In this document: piece by piece, positions 1-14,452 of the stretch
How positions within the stretch are numbered: position 1 is the stretch's first letter
Layout of the letters: each line of letters begins with the position of its first letter
Assembly: GCA_021234155.1 (NCBI GenBank)
Contig: JAJEKV010000066.1
Coordinates: forward strand, 436,001-500,000
Direction: 5' to 3'
DNA from: Isoetes taiwanensis
Lineage: Eukaryota > Streptophyta > Lycopodiopsida > Isoetales > Isoetaceae
Length of the DNA stretch: 64,000 nucleotides
Translations under genes and position numbers: made by a program
Notes under the pieces: generated by a model
The model's input: only the letters and a program-made list of their open reading frames with translations
Databases searched by the model: none
Told to the model about the DNA's origin: nothing

Positions 1-940
1 TATTTATTTGGGCTTTTCTAATATAAGAGCAGAAAAAACTATTTTTGCCACACGTGTCACAAATGCCAAGGCTAAAAATTTCTAAACGTGAAGCTCCAGC
101 CAGATAGAGGCCGCCGCAATCCATTATTGCGGATCTTCAATGATTAGACAATTCAATGACCCAAGATGCATGCTGTTGCCGGCAAAGACCAGCGGCGATC
201 TGGCAAGCCCCATAATCCCTGCCGCAACCGGAATGTGCCAAACTTCAACCTCGGCTCTAAAAACAAAGTTTTTCAGCTCAAATTCCTACGCTTGGAGCTT
301 CTCAAAGATTAGAACTTCCGAGCCAATGTGCCGCAATCGAAGTCTTTAGAACTAGACGACTTTTTTGAGCAATTCTAACATGCCCGAGAAAGTTCTGTGA
401 TTCTGAGTCTATAAGGGCTGTTCCCCGCTTTATGGGTTGCTTAATTTTCCGAATTTACAGATCTTGAGGAGCAATCCACTAATTTTTTCGAGCATTGGCC
501 AAATGCTGCTTGAAATGCCTTCATCAATTGGATTGAGTTCATTAGAGTCTGGACCATAGCTCTTTTCAAAATCCGACTCCGTTTGGCTTGAGCGAAATAG
601 CTGCTCATACCCCGTTTAAAAACAGAGCTTAAGCTTCGAGAATGCAAAAGGGAAAAAGGCCAAGAAATCCCGGGTGATTCTGCTCAATTCGCGATTTATA
701 TGCGTAAGAAAGGATCAGTGGGCTATGAATCAAATGCAAACTTCCATATTGCATTATTTGGGCTTGCATTCTTTTTAAGATAGGTTCTTCATCTTGCAAA
801 GAACATAATATGGATGATGCTCCCCATCTTAAGAAAGAAAATGAAGACACGGATCTAAAAGTTTCGAAAAGATAGCGGATGACAAGCAAATTCACATAGT
901 AGCCGATGGGGAGTTTAAGGATTTTATTTCAGCCAACCCG
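1..940. other. Spacer, no recognised gene
   Basis: I see no protein family in any frame; the open frames are short and lack motifs. A small GC-rich hairpin lies at 114-132: seven-base arms CCGCAAT/ATTGCGG around a 5-base loop. It sits beside the string GGCCGCCGC, which recurs at 2695-2703. Confidence 0.5.
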
Positions 941-954
941 GTGATAAAAATTAG

Positions 955-1275
955 AGGTCATTGTAGGCAAGAAAAAGAAGAAAGGAAGCCGCCTGGCGTC
1001 ATATATATCCGCCAAATTCGCCACCGGTCTGCACAAGAAAAGAAAGAAGGCCACTTCTCCAAATCGCCATCCGGTAAGAAAAATGAGAGGGGAAGGAGTA
1101 TGAAAGAGAAAAGAAGAGAAGAAAGAATACGTTGCCATAGCGCCTTTTGCTCTTCTCAGGATACCTTTTTTTTTTTGCCCTTTCTTGAATTTGACATTTT
1201 TTTGACGCCCATTTCTTTCCCTTGCCTATTTTTTTTTCCATCCTTGGCCTTTTTTACTTTCTTTTGCCTTCCATG
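955..1275. repeat. Purine-rich tract followed by pyrimidine-rich tract
   Basis: Positions 955-1135 are dominated by A and G (runs such as AAGAAAAAGAAGAAAGG). Positions 1150-1275 are dominated by T and C, with T runs of 8-10. The two halves form an imperfect inverted arrangement. Open frames across it translate to low-complexity Lys/Glu/Arg or Phe/Leu/Pro protein and are not credible genes. Confidence 0.6.
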
Positions 1276-1276
1276 A

Positions 1277-3488
1277 ACCGTTCTTTTATTTTTGTTGTTG
1301 CCCCATACAACACCATATATATTTGGATTTGCCACAGTGGCAGCCTTAGCTATGTACCTCCTTCAGAGGGATATCACAGCTAGTCATCGGATACTCAATC
1401 AGCACGTCGGTTCAAAATATCTCTTTTGTTTCGTGATGTTAGGGGAATTTTTTGGTCTGAGCCATTACGGGTGGTGCGGAAGGCAGGCTTGTTGGATAAC
1501 TAGGGCGGATTTTCGCTCTACTCAATGTCTTCTTTGTTCGCAGACGCCAATTCAAACTCTAAATCTCAACAGATTGCAATAGTATTTGTTAGGTGTTCCT
1601 CATAAATAAAATTTTTTGCAAGGCATTTGTTTTAGTCTATACCAAGTGTGATTTTCATGTGAATGCACAACTCTTGACAAGATCTGAGTTGTGGTCATTA
1701 TTTTCATGTTTTTTTAAGGGCTCAAGACATGTGTTTGACACTCAACCTTTTGGTCCAGATTAATCATCATGACCCAGCCTTCATAGAACCTCTGTCGACG
1801 AATTTGTCAGATTAGGCTAATCGGATGTCCAATAAATCTACTCACAACATAGCCAGCTTTCTTGATCCAATCCGACTCCTCCGCGGATTCAATCCGATGA
1901 ATTGCACATTTCATCACAGACCTACTTGCCACATCACTGCCTTTTATGGCGTCGGGCATGCAGGGGCAAGCACAGATCTGGATACGGCGGATCTTGGCAA
2001 CCTATTTCTGAATGTCATTTCAGTTCCTATCAAACATTCCCGTGTAGATTATCATGTTTATAGCTTTTGCCCCTTTTTGGCACTAACTTATGTTGTTATA
2101 AACGACAAACATTCTTGCATTTATAAATGCGGATCTAGCATGAAATATAAAATTCTTTACCAATGCATAATATCTAAGAGCTTTCTCAAGAATCAATTAA
2201 GTGGTTTGATTCTGAAGGAAACATGGGTTTTTATTGTAAATTGACCAATTAGATCCAATATTGGACCAACGCATCCTATCATGCAAATTGGAGTCGGAAA
2301 TGCAAAAATACCCATCATGAAAATTCTGGAACTCTAATGGTGCAGATTCATCAAGAATGGCCTTAGCAAGATCTTATTAAATGGATTAGTGAATAGGCAT
2401 GGATTATTCTCAAAAAATAGCCTCCTCCTCTTAATGCAATTCATCATCACATAGGGCTTTGGATAAGAGCCTTTTAGGTCATAATCACTTAGGTTCAATA
2501 CTTAACTGTTAAAATGGCATTTTCCCTTGGTTAATGAGGTTTTATTTAAATGTTTGTTTTTAAACAAATGCGAGCAAAGTGAATCTCAAAATTGGAACCT
2601 GGACACAAATCCCCCCTAATGGATCCCAAGCGCTAATGATTGCGTAGGTGGAGGACATGGGGTCGAGGAAGAGAAACGTTCGCGGCGGCCGATAGGCCGC
2701 CGCGATAAGTTTCTTGTAATCATAATTTATATAAGTATTTTGGCATTATTGCTCTATTGTTTTAGATTGTTAGGAAGTTTCAGTAAAACCAATCAAGCAT
2801 TTTAGAATGTTGTAGAATCATAATTACAAACAAGGTAAAAGACGCGCCCATTTCACTACCGATAGTAAATTATTACTCCTCCCTCTATTCATTAAGTTGG
2901 AATGGCCCCCATCTAGCTTTATAATTGTGGCATTATTGCATCAAAACAAAGTTATAGTAATTTTAATTACCTCTATCATAGATGCATATAATGCATCAAC
3001 ACAATGGACAATGTAGATTGAGAGCTCAATTGACATGTCAATGCATATGTGTGCATTTAAGAAACTAATATACACTTCATTAGCTAATTGCTATTTTCAA
3101 TCCATAATGCGCCTCTTCTCATTTGTATAAAGTCAACACATCATTTTATTGTCCATTCCATTTATATAACATTTTATTATCCTCTCCTATCTCTCACATA
3201 TTATAGAAAGGGTAAGGTAAGGTTATATGTTTAGATAATGTTGAGAATTAAAAACCCATGACTGAGGTTGTACATCCGAGGTCAGATGTTTGGCATGTAA
3301 GGTCGAGGCCTCCCAATAACTCATAAAACGATGTCAAAATTTGAGATGCTCATTATGTTACTAGAGAGGAGAGTTCAAAGTCATTAGATTTCTTTTTTCT
3401 GATAAATATGTCTTTTGGGTCATTATATTGCATCTCGATGCATATGCATGTCCACCATTACTACATGTATATGGATTGAATTGGTATA
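1277..3488. other. AT-rich spacer without a recognised gene
   Basis: Two open frames (96 codons at 1292-1582 and 139 codons at 1825-2244, plus strand) have no recognisable domain and no supporting splice or promoter context, so I do not call them genes. The only structured element I see is the GC-rich palindrome at 2681-2705. Confidence 0.5.
2680..2705. repeat. GC-rich hairpin, part of a dispersed repeat
   Basis: An 11-base perfect stem (TCGCGGCGGCC / GGCCGCCGCGA) encloses the loop GATA. The flanking text (GAAGAGAAACGTT before, GATAAGTTTCT after) recurs at about 9905-9945 as AGAAAGAGAAATGTTTG followed by CCGCCACGATAAGTTTCTGG. There one arm of the hairpin is lost. This suggests two copies of an unnamed dispersed repeat. 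Confidence 0.55.
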
Positions 3489-3490
3489 TG

Positions 3491-4089
3491 TACTAGAGTT
3501 TTACCTTTACAATTTATTTATCTCCTTGCAACCAAGCTATAGATGAATTCAATTAACGATTTCTAGAATGTAAGAACAACCCAAACAATTTTAACATTCC
3601 AAGGAAATAACAAGGAGCCAAATTGTGGTCGCTTATCCTTGTTTTTCCTATAGCACCATTGGCTCAAATCTTAGTCATTAATACATTAATATCCTGTAGC
3701 AAGGTTTCCGATCCACTGTAGCAAATCTTAGAGACACTCTGGCTTAACAAATCAATCGTATGCACCAGGCTAAGTTTCGATACTTTCTTCTTGTTTTTAT
3801 ATACTCTTACCGACGGTTCCGGCAGAGGATTTGCAGCCAGAGATAGAAAGACGTGTTCTTATGATTATCCCACAGTCATAATTGTTGCAACGGGCTTATC
3901 TCTTCGACCTCTATTATCCCACATGCACAACTGCAATTATTTGCATACCCGTCAACCATTGAATCTTAAACAAATATTAACTTCCCCCTTAACCATTGCT
4001 TTTCTTTCGAACTTGTACACCTTAGGTTAACTTCTTTTGATCAAGACATCCCTTAGAATTTATACCATCTGATACAACAATATTCAACA
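3491..4089 (-). repeat. Copia 3' LTR
   Basis: Nearly identical to 8403-9001 (offset 4912). The substitutions I see are at 3780 and 3899. In the element's sense it starts TGTTGAATATTG at 4089, directly after the polypurine tract. The pol reading frame runs into its first 68 bases before stopping. Confidence 0.95.
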
Positions 4090-5064
4090 TTCCCCCTTCA
4101 GATGCTGTAAATCTGTTATTGTACTGTATAGTGTTTCTGAGTTCCTGAAACCTGCTGACTGATAAAGCTTTGGTCAAGATATCTGCGTATTGATTCATAG
4201 TTTTAACATAAGTTAACTGTATCAGCCTTTTCTGCACCATATCCCTAATAAAATGTACTTGCATTTCAATGTGTTTTGATCTTTCATGCAAGATTGGATT
4301 TTTCGTCATAGCAATGCAGCTTGTGTTGTCACAGAAAACTTGTGTTGGACCTGTTTGTTTACAGTTTAGCTCTTCCAACAATCTTCTTTCCCATACCAGT
4401 TCTTTTGCTAGAAGTGAGGCTGCATTATATTCTGCTTCAGCACTGGAGAGAGCTATGCTACTTTGTTTCTTACATTTCCATGCCACTGGAGCTCCACCTA
4501 GTAGTACAAGATAACCAGAAGTTGACTTCCTCTAATCCAAATCCCCAGCCCAATCAGAATCACAATAAGCTTCCAAAGTTAGGTTATTTGTACTGTACAT
4601 AATTCCAACATTTACTGTCCCTTTCAGATATCTTAGAATCCTCTTAGCTGCTGTCCAGTGTTCTTTACCAGGATTGTTATTATATCTACTGAGCAGATTA
4701 ATTCCAAATGCTATATCTGGCCTAGTACAATTTGCCAAGTATGAGAGACATCCTATTAAAGACCTATATGGTATTTTCTCCATTCTTTTCTTTTCTTCAA
4801 ACACATCTGGGCACATTTGAGCTGATATTTTATGTCCTGGCACCAGAGGAGTGTTTGCTACATTGCATTCACTCATGGAGAATTTTTTTAGCATATTAAC
4901 AACCTGTGTTTCTTGGCTCAAAGTCAGCAACTTATTTGCTTTATCTCTATGCACATCAATGCCCAAAAATCTCTTCAATTCTCCTAGATCTGTCATTTGA
5001 AATCTATTCTTCAGTAACCACTTGCAATGACACAAAATAGACATATTGTTTGCAACCATAATAT
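4022..5064 (-). pseudogene. Copia reverse transcriptase C-terminal half and RNase H, with nonsense codon
   Basis: From about 5064 the polyprotein resumes in the third frame with RT connection motifs (MTDLGELKRFLGID, SLIGCLSYLANCTRPDIAF, KRILRYLKGT). It enters RNase H (YCDSDWAGD), meets an in-frame TAG at 4534-4532, and continues in the same frame (CKKQSSIALSSAEAEY, DNTSCIAMTKNP, RSKHIEMQVHFIRD, QYADILTKAL) to a stop at 4022 inside the 3' LTR. Removal of the catalytic pair plus the nonsense codon means this copy cannot make active RT. Confidence 0.9.
4090..4100 (-). other. Copia polypurine tract
   Basis: The minus strand reads TGAAGGGGGAA immediately before the 3' LTR, the expected place and composition for the plus-strand primer. 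It lies inside the pol frame, encoding part of the C-terminal tail. Confidence 0.85.
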
Positions 5065-6167
5065 CCAATAATACACCAGTTTTCACCATCAACAAATCTG
5101 TACAAGTTACCATCACATTGAAGTTTTTTAAAACCTTGTTCCAAAAGATAACTGTCCATACATCTATACCATTCTCTTGGAGCTTGCTTCAAACCATATA
5201 CTGCTTTGTTTAACTTCCATACTTTTCCATTTCCTTCTTCAAAACCAGGTGCAGGTCTTAAATAGATTTCCTCCTCCAATTCTGCATTTAAGAAGGCAGT
5301 ACTCACGTCCATATGATGGATTTCATATCCATAAGCATTTGCAATTGATAACAATATTCTCAAGCTATTAATTTTAACCAGTGGAGAGAAAGTCTCATCA
5401 AAATTCAATCCCTTTTTCTGGGTAAAACCTTGTGCTACCAGTCTTGCCTTAAACTTAGTTGATTTGCCATCTATTCCTTGCTTGATTCTGAAAATCCATT
5501 TATTCCCAACTATATTTTTATTTTCAAGTTTATCTACCACAGTGTAAGTCCCTGTCCTTTGAAAAGCATGCATTTCCTCTTCCATTGTTTGGATCCAATG
5601 ACCTGAATTCTTTCCTTTTATAGCTTCTTCAAATGTGAGTGGCAAATCATCTGTTTCTAGAATTAAAATATCAAATAGAGAATTTACTTCAAAAGTTTCA
5701 TACCTTTTGCTTTTTCCAGTTTCACTTCGTCCATACAGTTCTGTACTAATTTTTGCTTCATCAGCTAATATTTGTGCTTCAGTTCTTCTCTTCATCCTTT
5801 GTTTCCTTTCTGGAATTACTAATGGTGCAGGTTCAGCCAACTCCTCATGCTCAGCTTCAGATTGTTCTTCTTCAGATTGAGCTGGTTGCTGTTCTTCAAC
5901 TTCAGATCCAATGTCCTTTGTCTCTTCTTCATTATCACGGTCTTCAGTCAGATCCCTTTCTTGTACAACCTGTGGAGTCGGTTTGGCAACTTCTGTAATA
6001 ACAGAATCATTAGTTTTTGAATCTATATCTTTTGCTTTTTCATTTACATTGGGAATGGTTTTGTAGTATTTTTCTTCATCAAATACTACATCTCTGCTGA
6101 TCAATATCTTTCTGTGCATTGGATCATACAATCTATACCCTTTAGAATTAGGATCATATCCTACCAA
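5004..6167 (-). pseudogene. Copia integrase C-terminus and reverse transcriptase N-terminal half
   Basis: This frame continues the polyprotein. It holds the integrase tail (GYDPNSKGYRLYDP), an acidic linker, then RT motifs including WIFRIKQ, KARLVAQGFTQ, HMDVSTAFLNAEL (catalytic Asp) and VYGLKQAPREWY. It fails just after the residues WCIIG near 5065, where a short deletion removes the YxDD catalytic motif and shifts the frame. The remaining roughly 20 codons are out of frame. Confidence 0.9.
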
Positions 6168-8362
6168 GTAAGCAATGCACGCTCGATCATCAAGTTTTTT
6201 CTTACTTCCTCAGGAACATGAACAAAGGTTAAACATCCATATGCTCTTAAATGTGCATAATCTGGTTTCTTTCCTGACCACAGCATATTTGGTACTGTTC
6301 CTCTTGTACTTACTGAAGGTAGCATATTTTGCACATATACTGCAGTTCTCACAGCCTCATCCCATAAGAAGTTAGGCAATCCTGAGTACTTTAACATGGA
6401 CCTGACTGCATTTAATAATGTCCTATTTTTCCTTTCAGCCACACCATTCTGTTGTGGTGAATATCTGCAAGTCAATTGTCTTTTTATGCCTCGTGTTGCA
6501 CAAAATGCTTTAAATTCATCTGACAAATATTCTCCACCTCTGTCAGATCTTATACACTTGATTTTTCTTCCTGTTTCTAGTTCAACCTCAGCAACAAACA
6601 ATTTTAATGCATCAAAGGCCTGATCCTTGGTTTTAAGCAGATAACATTTAGTTTTTCTGCTAAAATCATCTATGAACGTTATGAAGTATCTATTTTTCTT
6701 CAAACTTGTAATAGGGCCACAAAGATCTGTATGAATTAAATCCAAGACCCCTTTGGCTCTCTTTGTAGATTTCCTAAAAGGCAATCTTGTTTGCTTTCCC
6801 AATTGACAACCAGCACATATCTTTGTCTTGTCTTCTTCCTTAATAGTTATAAATTTGTGTTTCTTCAGCAATTCCACATTTGTCATATTTGTATGACAGA
6901 GTCTATTGTGCCATAAGTCCTTGGTTGGTATTTCAATAGCATTAATACTTGGATTTTTTTCGCTTAGAAACCCAAACAGATTACCAACTCTCCTTCCAAT
7001 AAATCTTAGAGTATCATTCTGATAGATTTTGCATTGAAGTTTTTCAAATACAACCTTAAAGCCAAGATCAACAAGCTGGCACACTGATATTAAATTCCTT
7101 ACTAGGTTTGGAACACATAAAACCTCCCTAAGCAACACACTTTTTCCTTGCAAATCAAAAATTTCTAAGACTCCTGAATCTTTTATTTCTTGAATTCCAC
7201 CATCACCAAGTTGAACATGACCCCATCTTCTTTTGCATTCTTTTAATAGTTTAGGATCATGTACTACACTCTTTTCTGCTCCAGAATCTATAACACAGAA
7301 GTTGTTGTCAAATTTGTTCATTCTTTGAGCAACACTAAACAATTTAGTTACCTCAATTGTATCATCCAGATTTTCTTCTTCAGATTTGGTATCTTCAACA
7401 ATATTTATACTGGATGTTCCCCTAGATCTCCCTCGACCCCTTGCAAAACCTTTGCCTCGACCTCTTCCTTTTCCACTTATGCCTTTTGGACTTGGGCAGT
7501 CAGCAGCAAGATGCCCCTTCCCATCACAATTAAAACATTTAAAACCTTTACCTGCATTTGGACACTCAGCCTTCAAATGCCCATACTGATTACATGTAAA
7601 GCAAGGTCCAAGTTTGTCTCCTCTTCCAAGACTTGTACTTCCTCCTTTTCTTTGTTTTCCTGCATACAACAACTCAGCAGACTGATCATCATCATCTTGC
7701 AGACCTTTTGATTGTTCAAACTCAGTTCGGATCATCCTTAAAGCATGCTCCTTAGAAGTTGCAATATTCCTTATCAGTGTTGCCAATTGTGTATTATGGG
7801 AAACTGCCCTGGATAAGGCTAAAATCTGATATTGATCACTCAAGACATTTCCAGCTCCTTCTAAGTCTGCAACAATTGAATCAAATTTTTCTAGAAAATC
7901 TGTCAAACTGTCTTTCTCAAATAGCTTTAGCTTCCTTAACTGTTTTTCCAATAAATCAATTTGTGAAGAGCTTTTTACCTCATATTGGCTTACCAAATAG
8001 TGCCACATCTCATGTGGTTTCATTCCTCTTAACCTCAGCTTGAGAGCAGTACCAACTTTGCTCAATATGATAGCCTGTGCCTCCTTAACCTTTGCTGCAT
8101 CAGCCACCCCTGTTACTGGAGCTGAAGAACTTTTTGCCATTGTGGACTCTGCAGCAGCCTCTCCACTTGATGCACTTGTGCTAACTCCAGGACTAGAAGC
8201 TCCAGAAGTTGTTGCAGTTACAGTCTGTCCTCCATCTATCAGGTACCATAAGTTTTCGAACTCAAGTACAGACTTAATACCGTCCTTCCAAACTTGAAAG
8301 CCTGTGTCTCCTCTAAACACTTCAATTTGATTCAACAAGTTAGCTGCAAATCTAGTAGACAT
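6161..8362 (-). pseudogene. Copia gag-protease-integrase, frameshifted at its end
   Basis: Gag with a UBN2-type region is followed by two CCHC zinc knuckles (CFTCNQYGHLKAEC and CFNCDGKGHLAADC), a protease DSG (VIDSGAEKS), the integrase HHCC finger, and the integrase core acidic residues in HTDLCGP, SDRGGEY and QQNGVAERKN. The open frame extends up to 8392, but that first Met overlaps the primer site, so the Met at 8362 (MSTRFAANLL) is the better start. After the integrase core the frame shifts by one base within an A run near 6195 and ends at a premature stop. The rest of integrase and RT continues in another frame at 6167. Confidence 0.9.
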
Positions 8363-8379
8363 CTTTAATGAGAACCTGT

Positions 8380-8392
8380 GCTCTGATACCAA
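8380..8392 (-). other. Copia primer binding site (initiator tRNA-Met)
   Basis: The minus strand reads TTGGTATCAGAGC, the usual plant copia primer site complementary to the 3' end of initiator methionine tRNA. It directly follows the 5' LTR. Confidence 0.9.
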
Positions 8393-9001
8393 TGATAGAA
8401 TCTACTAGAGTTTTACCTTTACAATTTATTTATCTCCTTGCAACCAAGCTATAGATGAATTCAATTAACGATTTCTAGAATGTAAGAACAACCCAAACAA
8501 TTTTAACATTCCAAGGAAATAACAAGGAGCCAAATTGTGGTCGCTTATCCTTGTTTTTCCTATAGCACCATTGGCTCAAATCTTAGTCATTAATACATTA
8601 ATATCCTGTAGCAAGGTTTCCGATCCACTGTAGCAAATCTTAGAGACACTCTGGCTTAACAAATCAATCGTATGCACCAGGCTAAGTTTCAATACTTTCT
8701 TCTTGTTTTTATATACTCTTACCGACGGTTCCGGCAGAGGATTTGCAGCCAGAGATAGAAAGACGTGTTCTTATGATTATCCCACAGTCATAATTGTTGC
8801 TACGGGCTTATCTCTTCGACCTCTATTATCCCACATGCACAACTGCAATTATTTGCATACCCGTCAACCATTGAATCTTAAACAAATATTAACTTCCCCC
8901 TTAACCATTGCTTTTCTTTCGAACTTGTACACCTTAGGTTAACTTCTTTTGATCAAGACATCCCTTAGAATTTATACCATCTGATACAACAATATTCAAC
9001 A
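8393..9001 (-). repeat. Copia 5' LTR
   Basis: The matching LTR starts TGTTGAAT at 9001 in the element's sense. It ends either at 8403 (limit of identity with the other LTR) or at 8393, where TATCA directly abuts the primer binding site. A TATA-like TATATAAAAA on the minus strand at about 8706-8716 is the likely element promoter. Confidence 0.9.
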
Positions 9002-9989
9002 CTTTAGACAGTTTAGCATGGCCTATTTATCGGATTTCATGTTTCTGTAACCAAAGATGCAAGTGCAAATAGACATTCTATGGACATCTGATGCTACTTC
9101 GTTAATGCAAATTAAACGAAGGAGTAAGTTAATAAGAACATCCTTGAGATTATATTTGATGTAATGGTTGTGCATTTCGAGACAACAAAATTATATAATG
9201 TTGGCTTTTACGCTGTTATGTCCCATAATGGTTTGAGGTTACTATTTCTCTTTCACCAACAGATCTTAATAAGCCTCGATTTAGCAACATGTATTTTAAA
9301 GATAGAGGAAAGGAGTTTTGGACATGCAAACAAATTGGCTAAGAAATATATCGTGCAAGAAGAGTGCTGGTAGTTCCTGCTATAGTTCTAGGAACTGGTA
9401 GTACTATTGCAACATTAGGTATGTGGCCTTTTCTCTTACTCATGAAAGAGAGTCAAAAGGTTCTTCCATCTCTAAGTTTTTGGTAATACGACAAAGGCAC
9501 TTTCACAATGTCCAATGCAATGGCACAAATTGATAATGCATTTAGGGAAAAAGTTTTTGGTTGCCCGTCTTTTTTTCTGTCTAAGAAAGCCATTCAACAC
9601 CACGTGTTGTACTCCGTCTCGTATGTCTCGACAATCAAGCTTAAAGGACGAGTTGTTTGTTTCTGTATACAATGGACATAAATGGCATGTGATTAGTCAG
9701 TAAATTCACTTTGTATTAAAAGCATGAAACGTTTAAAAGCAATTAAGATGCAAGCCCTACAGTCTACCAATTTAAACTCTGCTCAAAATAACTAACTAAT
9801 AGCTAAGTAACCTAGGATGCACATATGGAAAAATAAAAGAGTATGTTGAATTAACTTGCAAATATTCTTCTTTACCGATTTATTTTTTAGAGCATAGGGA
9901 TGTCAGAAAGAGAAATGTTTGCCGCCACGATAAGTTTCTGGTAAAATAAGAAATATCGGCCAGGTGACCATGGGAAAAACTATTACCGG
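9002..9989. other. Spacer between the copia element and the dioxygenase gene
   Basis: No recognisable gene. It contains the second, partial copy of the GC-hairpin repeat (about 9905-9945). Short open frames here have no domain signature. Confidence 0.5.
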
Positions 9990-9990
9990 A

Positions 9991-10000
9991 TATAAAATGG
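9991..10000 (+). promoter_or_regulatory. Putative TATA box of the dioxygenase gene
   Basis: TATAAAATGG lies about 150 bases upstream of the chosen ATG, a reasonable distance for a plant TATA box with a 5' leader of roughly 110 bases. No transcription start can be read from sequence alone. Confidence 0.45.
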
Positions 10001-10142
10001 GCGTAAACATAAGAATTTGTTCCTTTATGTTTCTTAGCTATTATTAGAGCTGAGATTGCAGGTGACCACAGGGCTGAGCCACCTGGCCTGTCCACGTTAC
10101 CTCAGCATTTTATGCTGCAATACGATATCAAGGCGGATGAGC

Positions 10143-11623
10143 ATGGAGGAGTCTACTGAATTCAAGAAAAATCTCAAGGGAGTAAAGGCTCTGCTCGATT
10201 CTGCAGCCGGAAACCTCCTTAATTTACCAGATTGCTACATCGCTCCTCCTCCTTTCAGGGCCCTACCCAGTTCATGCGAATCTGCCGATCGTCCCCAAAT
10301 TCCTGTCATAAACCTTGCAGATCTTCATAGCTCCGGCCGTGCCCAAGTGATCCAAAAAATTGCAGATGCCTGTGCAACATGGGGATTTTTTCAGGTGGGT
10401 TTCTCGCCCAAGACCCAAATCCGATAATTTGTTTTTAATATTGTGTTTAGGGGTTTTTTAATTTAGGTGATCAACCATGGAGTGCCCTCTTCCGTCATGG
10501 CAGGAATTATGCAAGCAGTGCAACAGTTCTTTGATTTGCCTTTTGAAGAGAAGGAATATCTGTATTCCAATGATCCGTTAAGACAGGTTAAGTTTAGCAC
10601 CAGTTTTAATCCAGAAGGGGAGTCTTTCTTACAATGGCGAGATTATCTGAGGCATCCCGTTGTTCCTGCTCAGATGGAGCTGTGGCCTCACAAGCCCCTT
10701 TGCTACAGGTAATGTTTTTCTCCTGAAAAAATAATAAGTTTTTCTTTATTTTTCAAAAATACAAAATACTAAAAGTGATAGGCCGTCTTGAATAGGTTTT
10801 CGTTATGAATTGAATTGAATGGGTTTCCATTGTCCACAAACATCAATAAGCCTATGAGAGAACTCAAACATGCAATGTCTCACTTTCTGCAGGGATGCTA
10901 CAAAACTTTATGCTCAGCACATGAACACACTGGCTTCTTACCTCATGGATGCCATCTCTGAGGGCCTTGGTCTTCCACCAAATCATATTGCTGAGATTTT
11001 TAGCCCCCACAGGCTAATTCAACTTGCAAACTATTACCCCCCTTCTCCCAACCCAGATCTTACTATTGGTAATAAGGCTCATTCTGATGTAGGAGGCATC
11101 ACAATCTTGCTTCAAAACAATGTCTCGGGTTTGCAAGTCAGACATAATGGCCAATGGGTTCCTGTTAAACCTACACCAGATGCTTTAGTCATCAATTTGG
11201 GAGATCAATTGCAGGTACTTTTAACGAAAACCTTTCTAGTTCTTCCATCATCTCAAAGAAGAAATACAAAGAACTCATCTACACATTAGAGTAAATGAAT
11301 TCTCAAAACATGTTGCATGTTTTAGAATGTCTACATGATTTTATGCAGCTAACTATGCATCTTATGTTTTGTAGATCTTGACCAATGGAAAGTATAAGAG
11401 CATTGAACATTGTGCTACTAGTACACTACAATGTCGGATTTCGATTGCTACATTTTTACATCCTTCTCTCGAATCTTTGATTGCACCTATTCCTTGCTTG
11501 ATTGACGAATCTCATAAGCCTATCTACAAGCCCGTCGTATACGGCGAGTACTTGAAGAACTTTCTTTCAAGTGACCAAAGTCGTAGGTATATAGATACAT
11601 ATAAGATGGATCCAGATTGTTAG
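10143..11623 (+). CDS. 2-oxoglutarate/Fe(II)-dependent dioxygenase (plant DOXC class), four exons
   Basis: Exons 10143-10394, 10467-10708, 10893-11214 and 11375-11623 join in frame through GT-AG introns to give about 354 residues, the usual length. The DIOX_N part (RPQIPVINLADL, CATWGFFQVINHGVP) is in exons 1-2 and the jelly-roll core in exons 3-4. The iron ligands are visible as AHSDVGG (HxD) and KSIEHCA (distal His); the 2-oxoglutarate-binding RxS is CRISIATF. Enzymes of this family hydroxylate or desaturate specialised metabolites or hormones in the cytosol. The exon 2 segment (VKFSTSFNPEGESFLQWRDYL) and the tail (KPIYKPVVYGEYLKNF) remind me of the feruloyl-CoA 6'-hydroxylase/DMR6-like part of the class, but the substrate cannot be assigned. 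An alternative ATG lies two codons upstream at 10137. No lesions were seen. Confidence 0.92.

Positions 11624-14452
<2,829 letters not shown>

Larger units (their letters stand above)
3491..9001 (-). mobile_element. Ty1/copia LTR retrotransposon, recently inserted but defective
   Basis: The element reads on the minus strand: 5' LTR (8403-9001), primer binding site, gag-protease-integrase-RT-RNase H, polypurine tract, 3' LTR (3491-4089). The domain order with integrase before RT defines the copia superfamily. The LTRs differ at only two of 599 aligned positions, implying a young insertion. The polyprotein is broken by a frameshift near 6195, a small deletion at the RT active site near 5058, and an in-frame TAG at 4534-4532. 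The outer end of the 3' LTR diverges from the 5' LTR over the last 10 or so bases, and I could not find a target site duplication. That end may be truncated. Confidence 0.95.

Noticed and set aside
1825-2244. 139-codon open frame on the plus strand
   Set aside because: No recognisable domain, irregular composition, no splice or promoter support; compatible with chance in this spacer.
2872-2910. CTCCTCCCTCTATTCATTAAG resembling a Stowaway MITE terminus
   Set aside because: No matching inverted end or TA duplication found within 600 bases.
3470-3490. Target site duplication for the copia element
   Set aside because: Sequence left of the 3' LTR does not match the bases after 9001 (CTTTAG), and the outer LTR end diverges; no TSD can be claimed.
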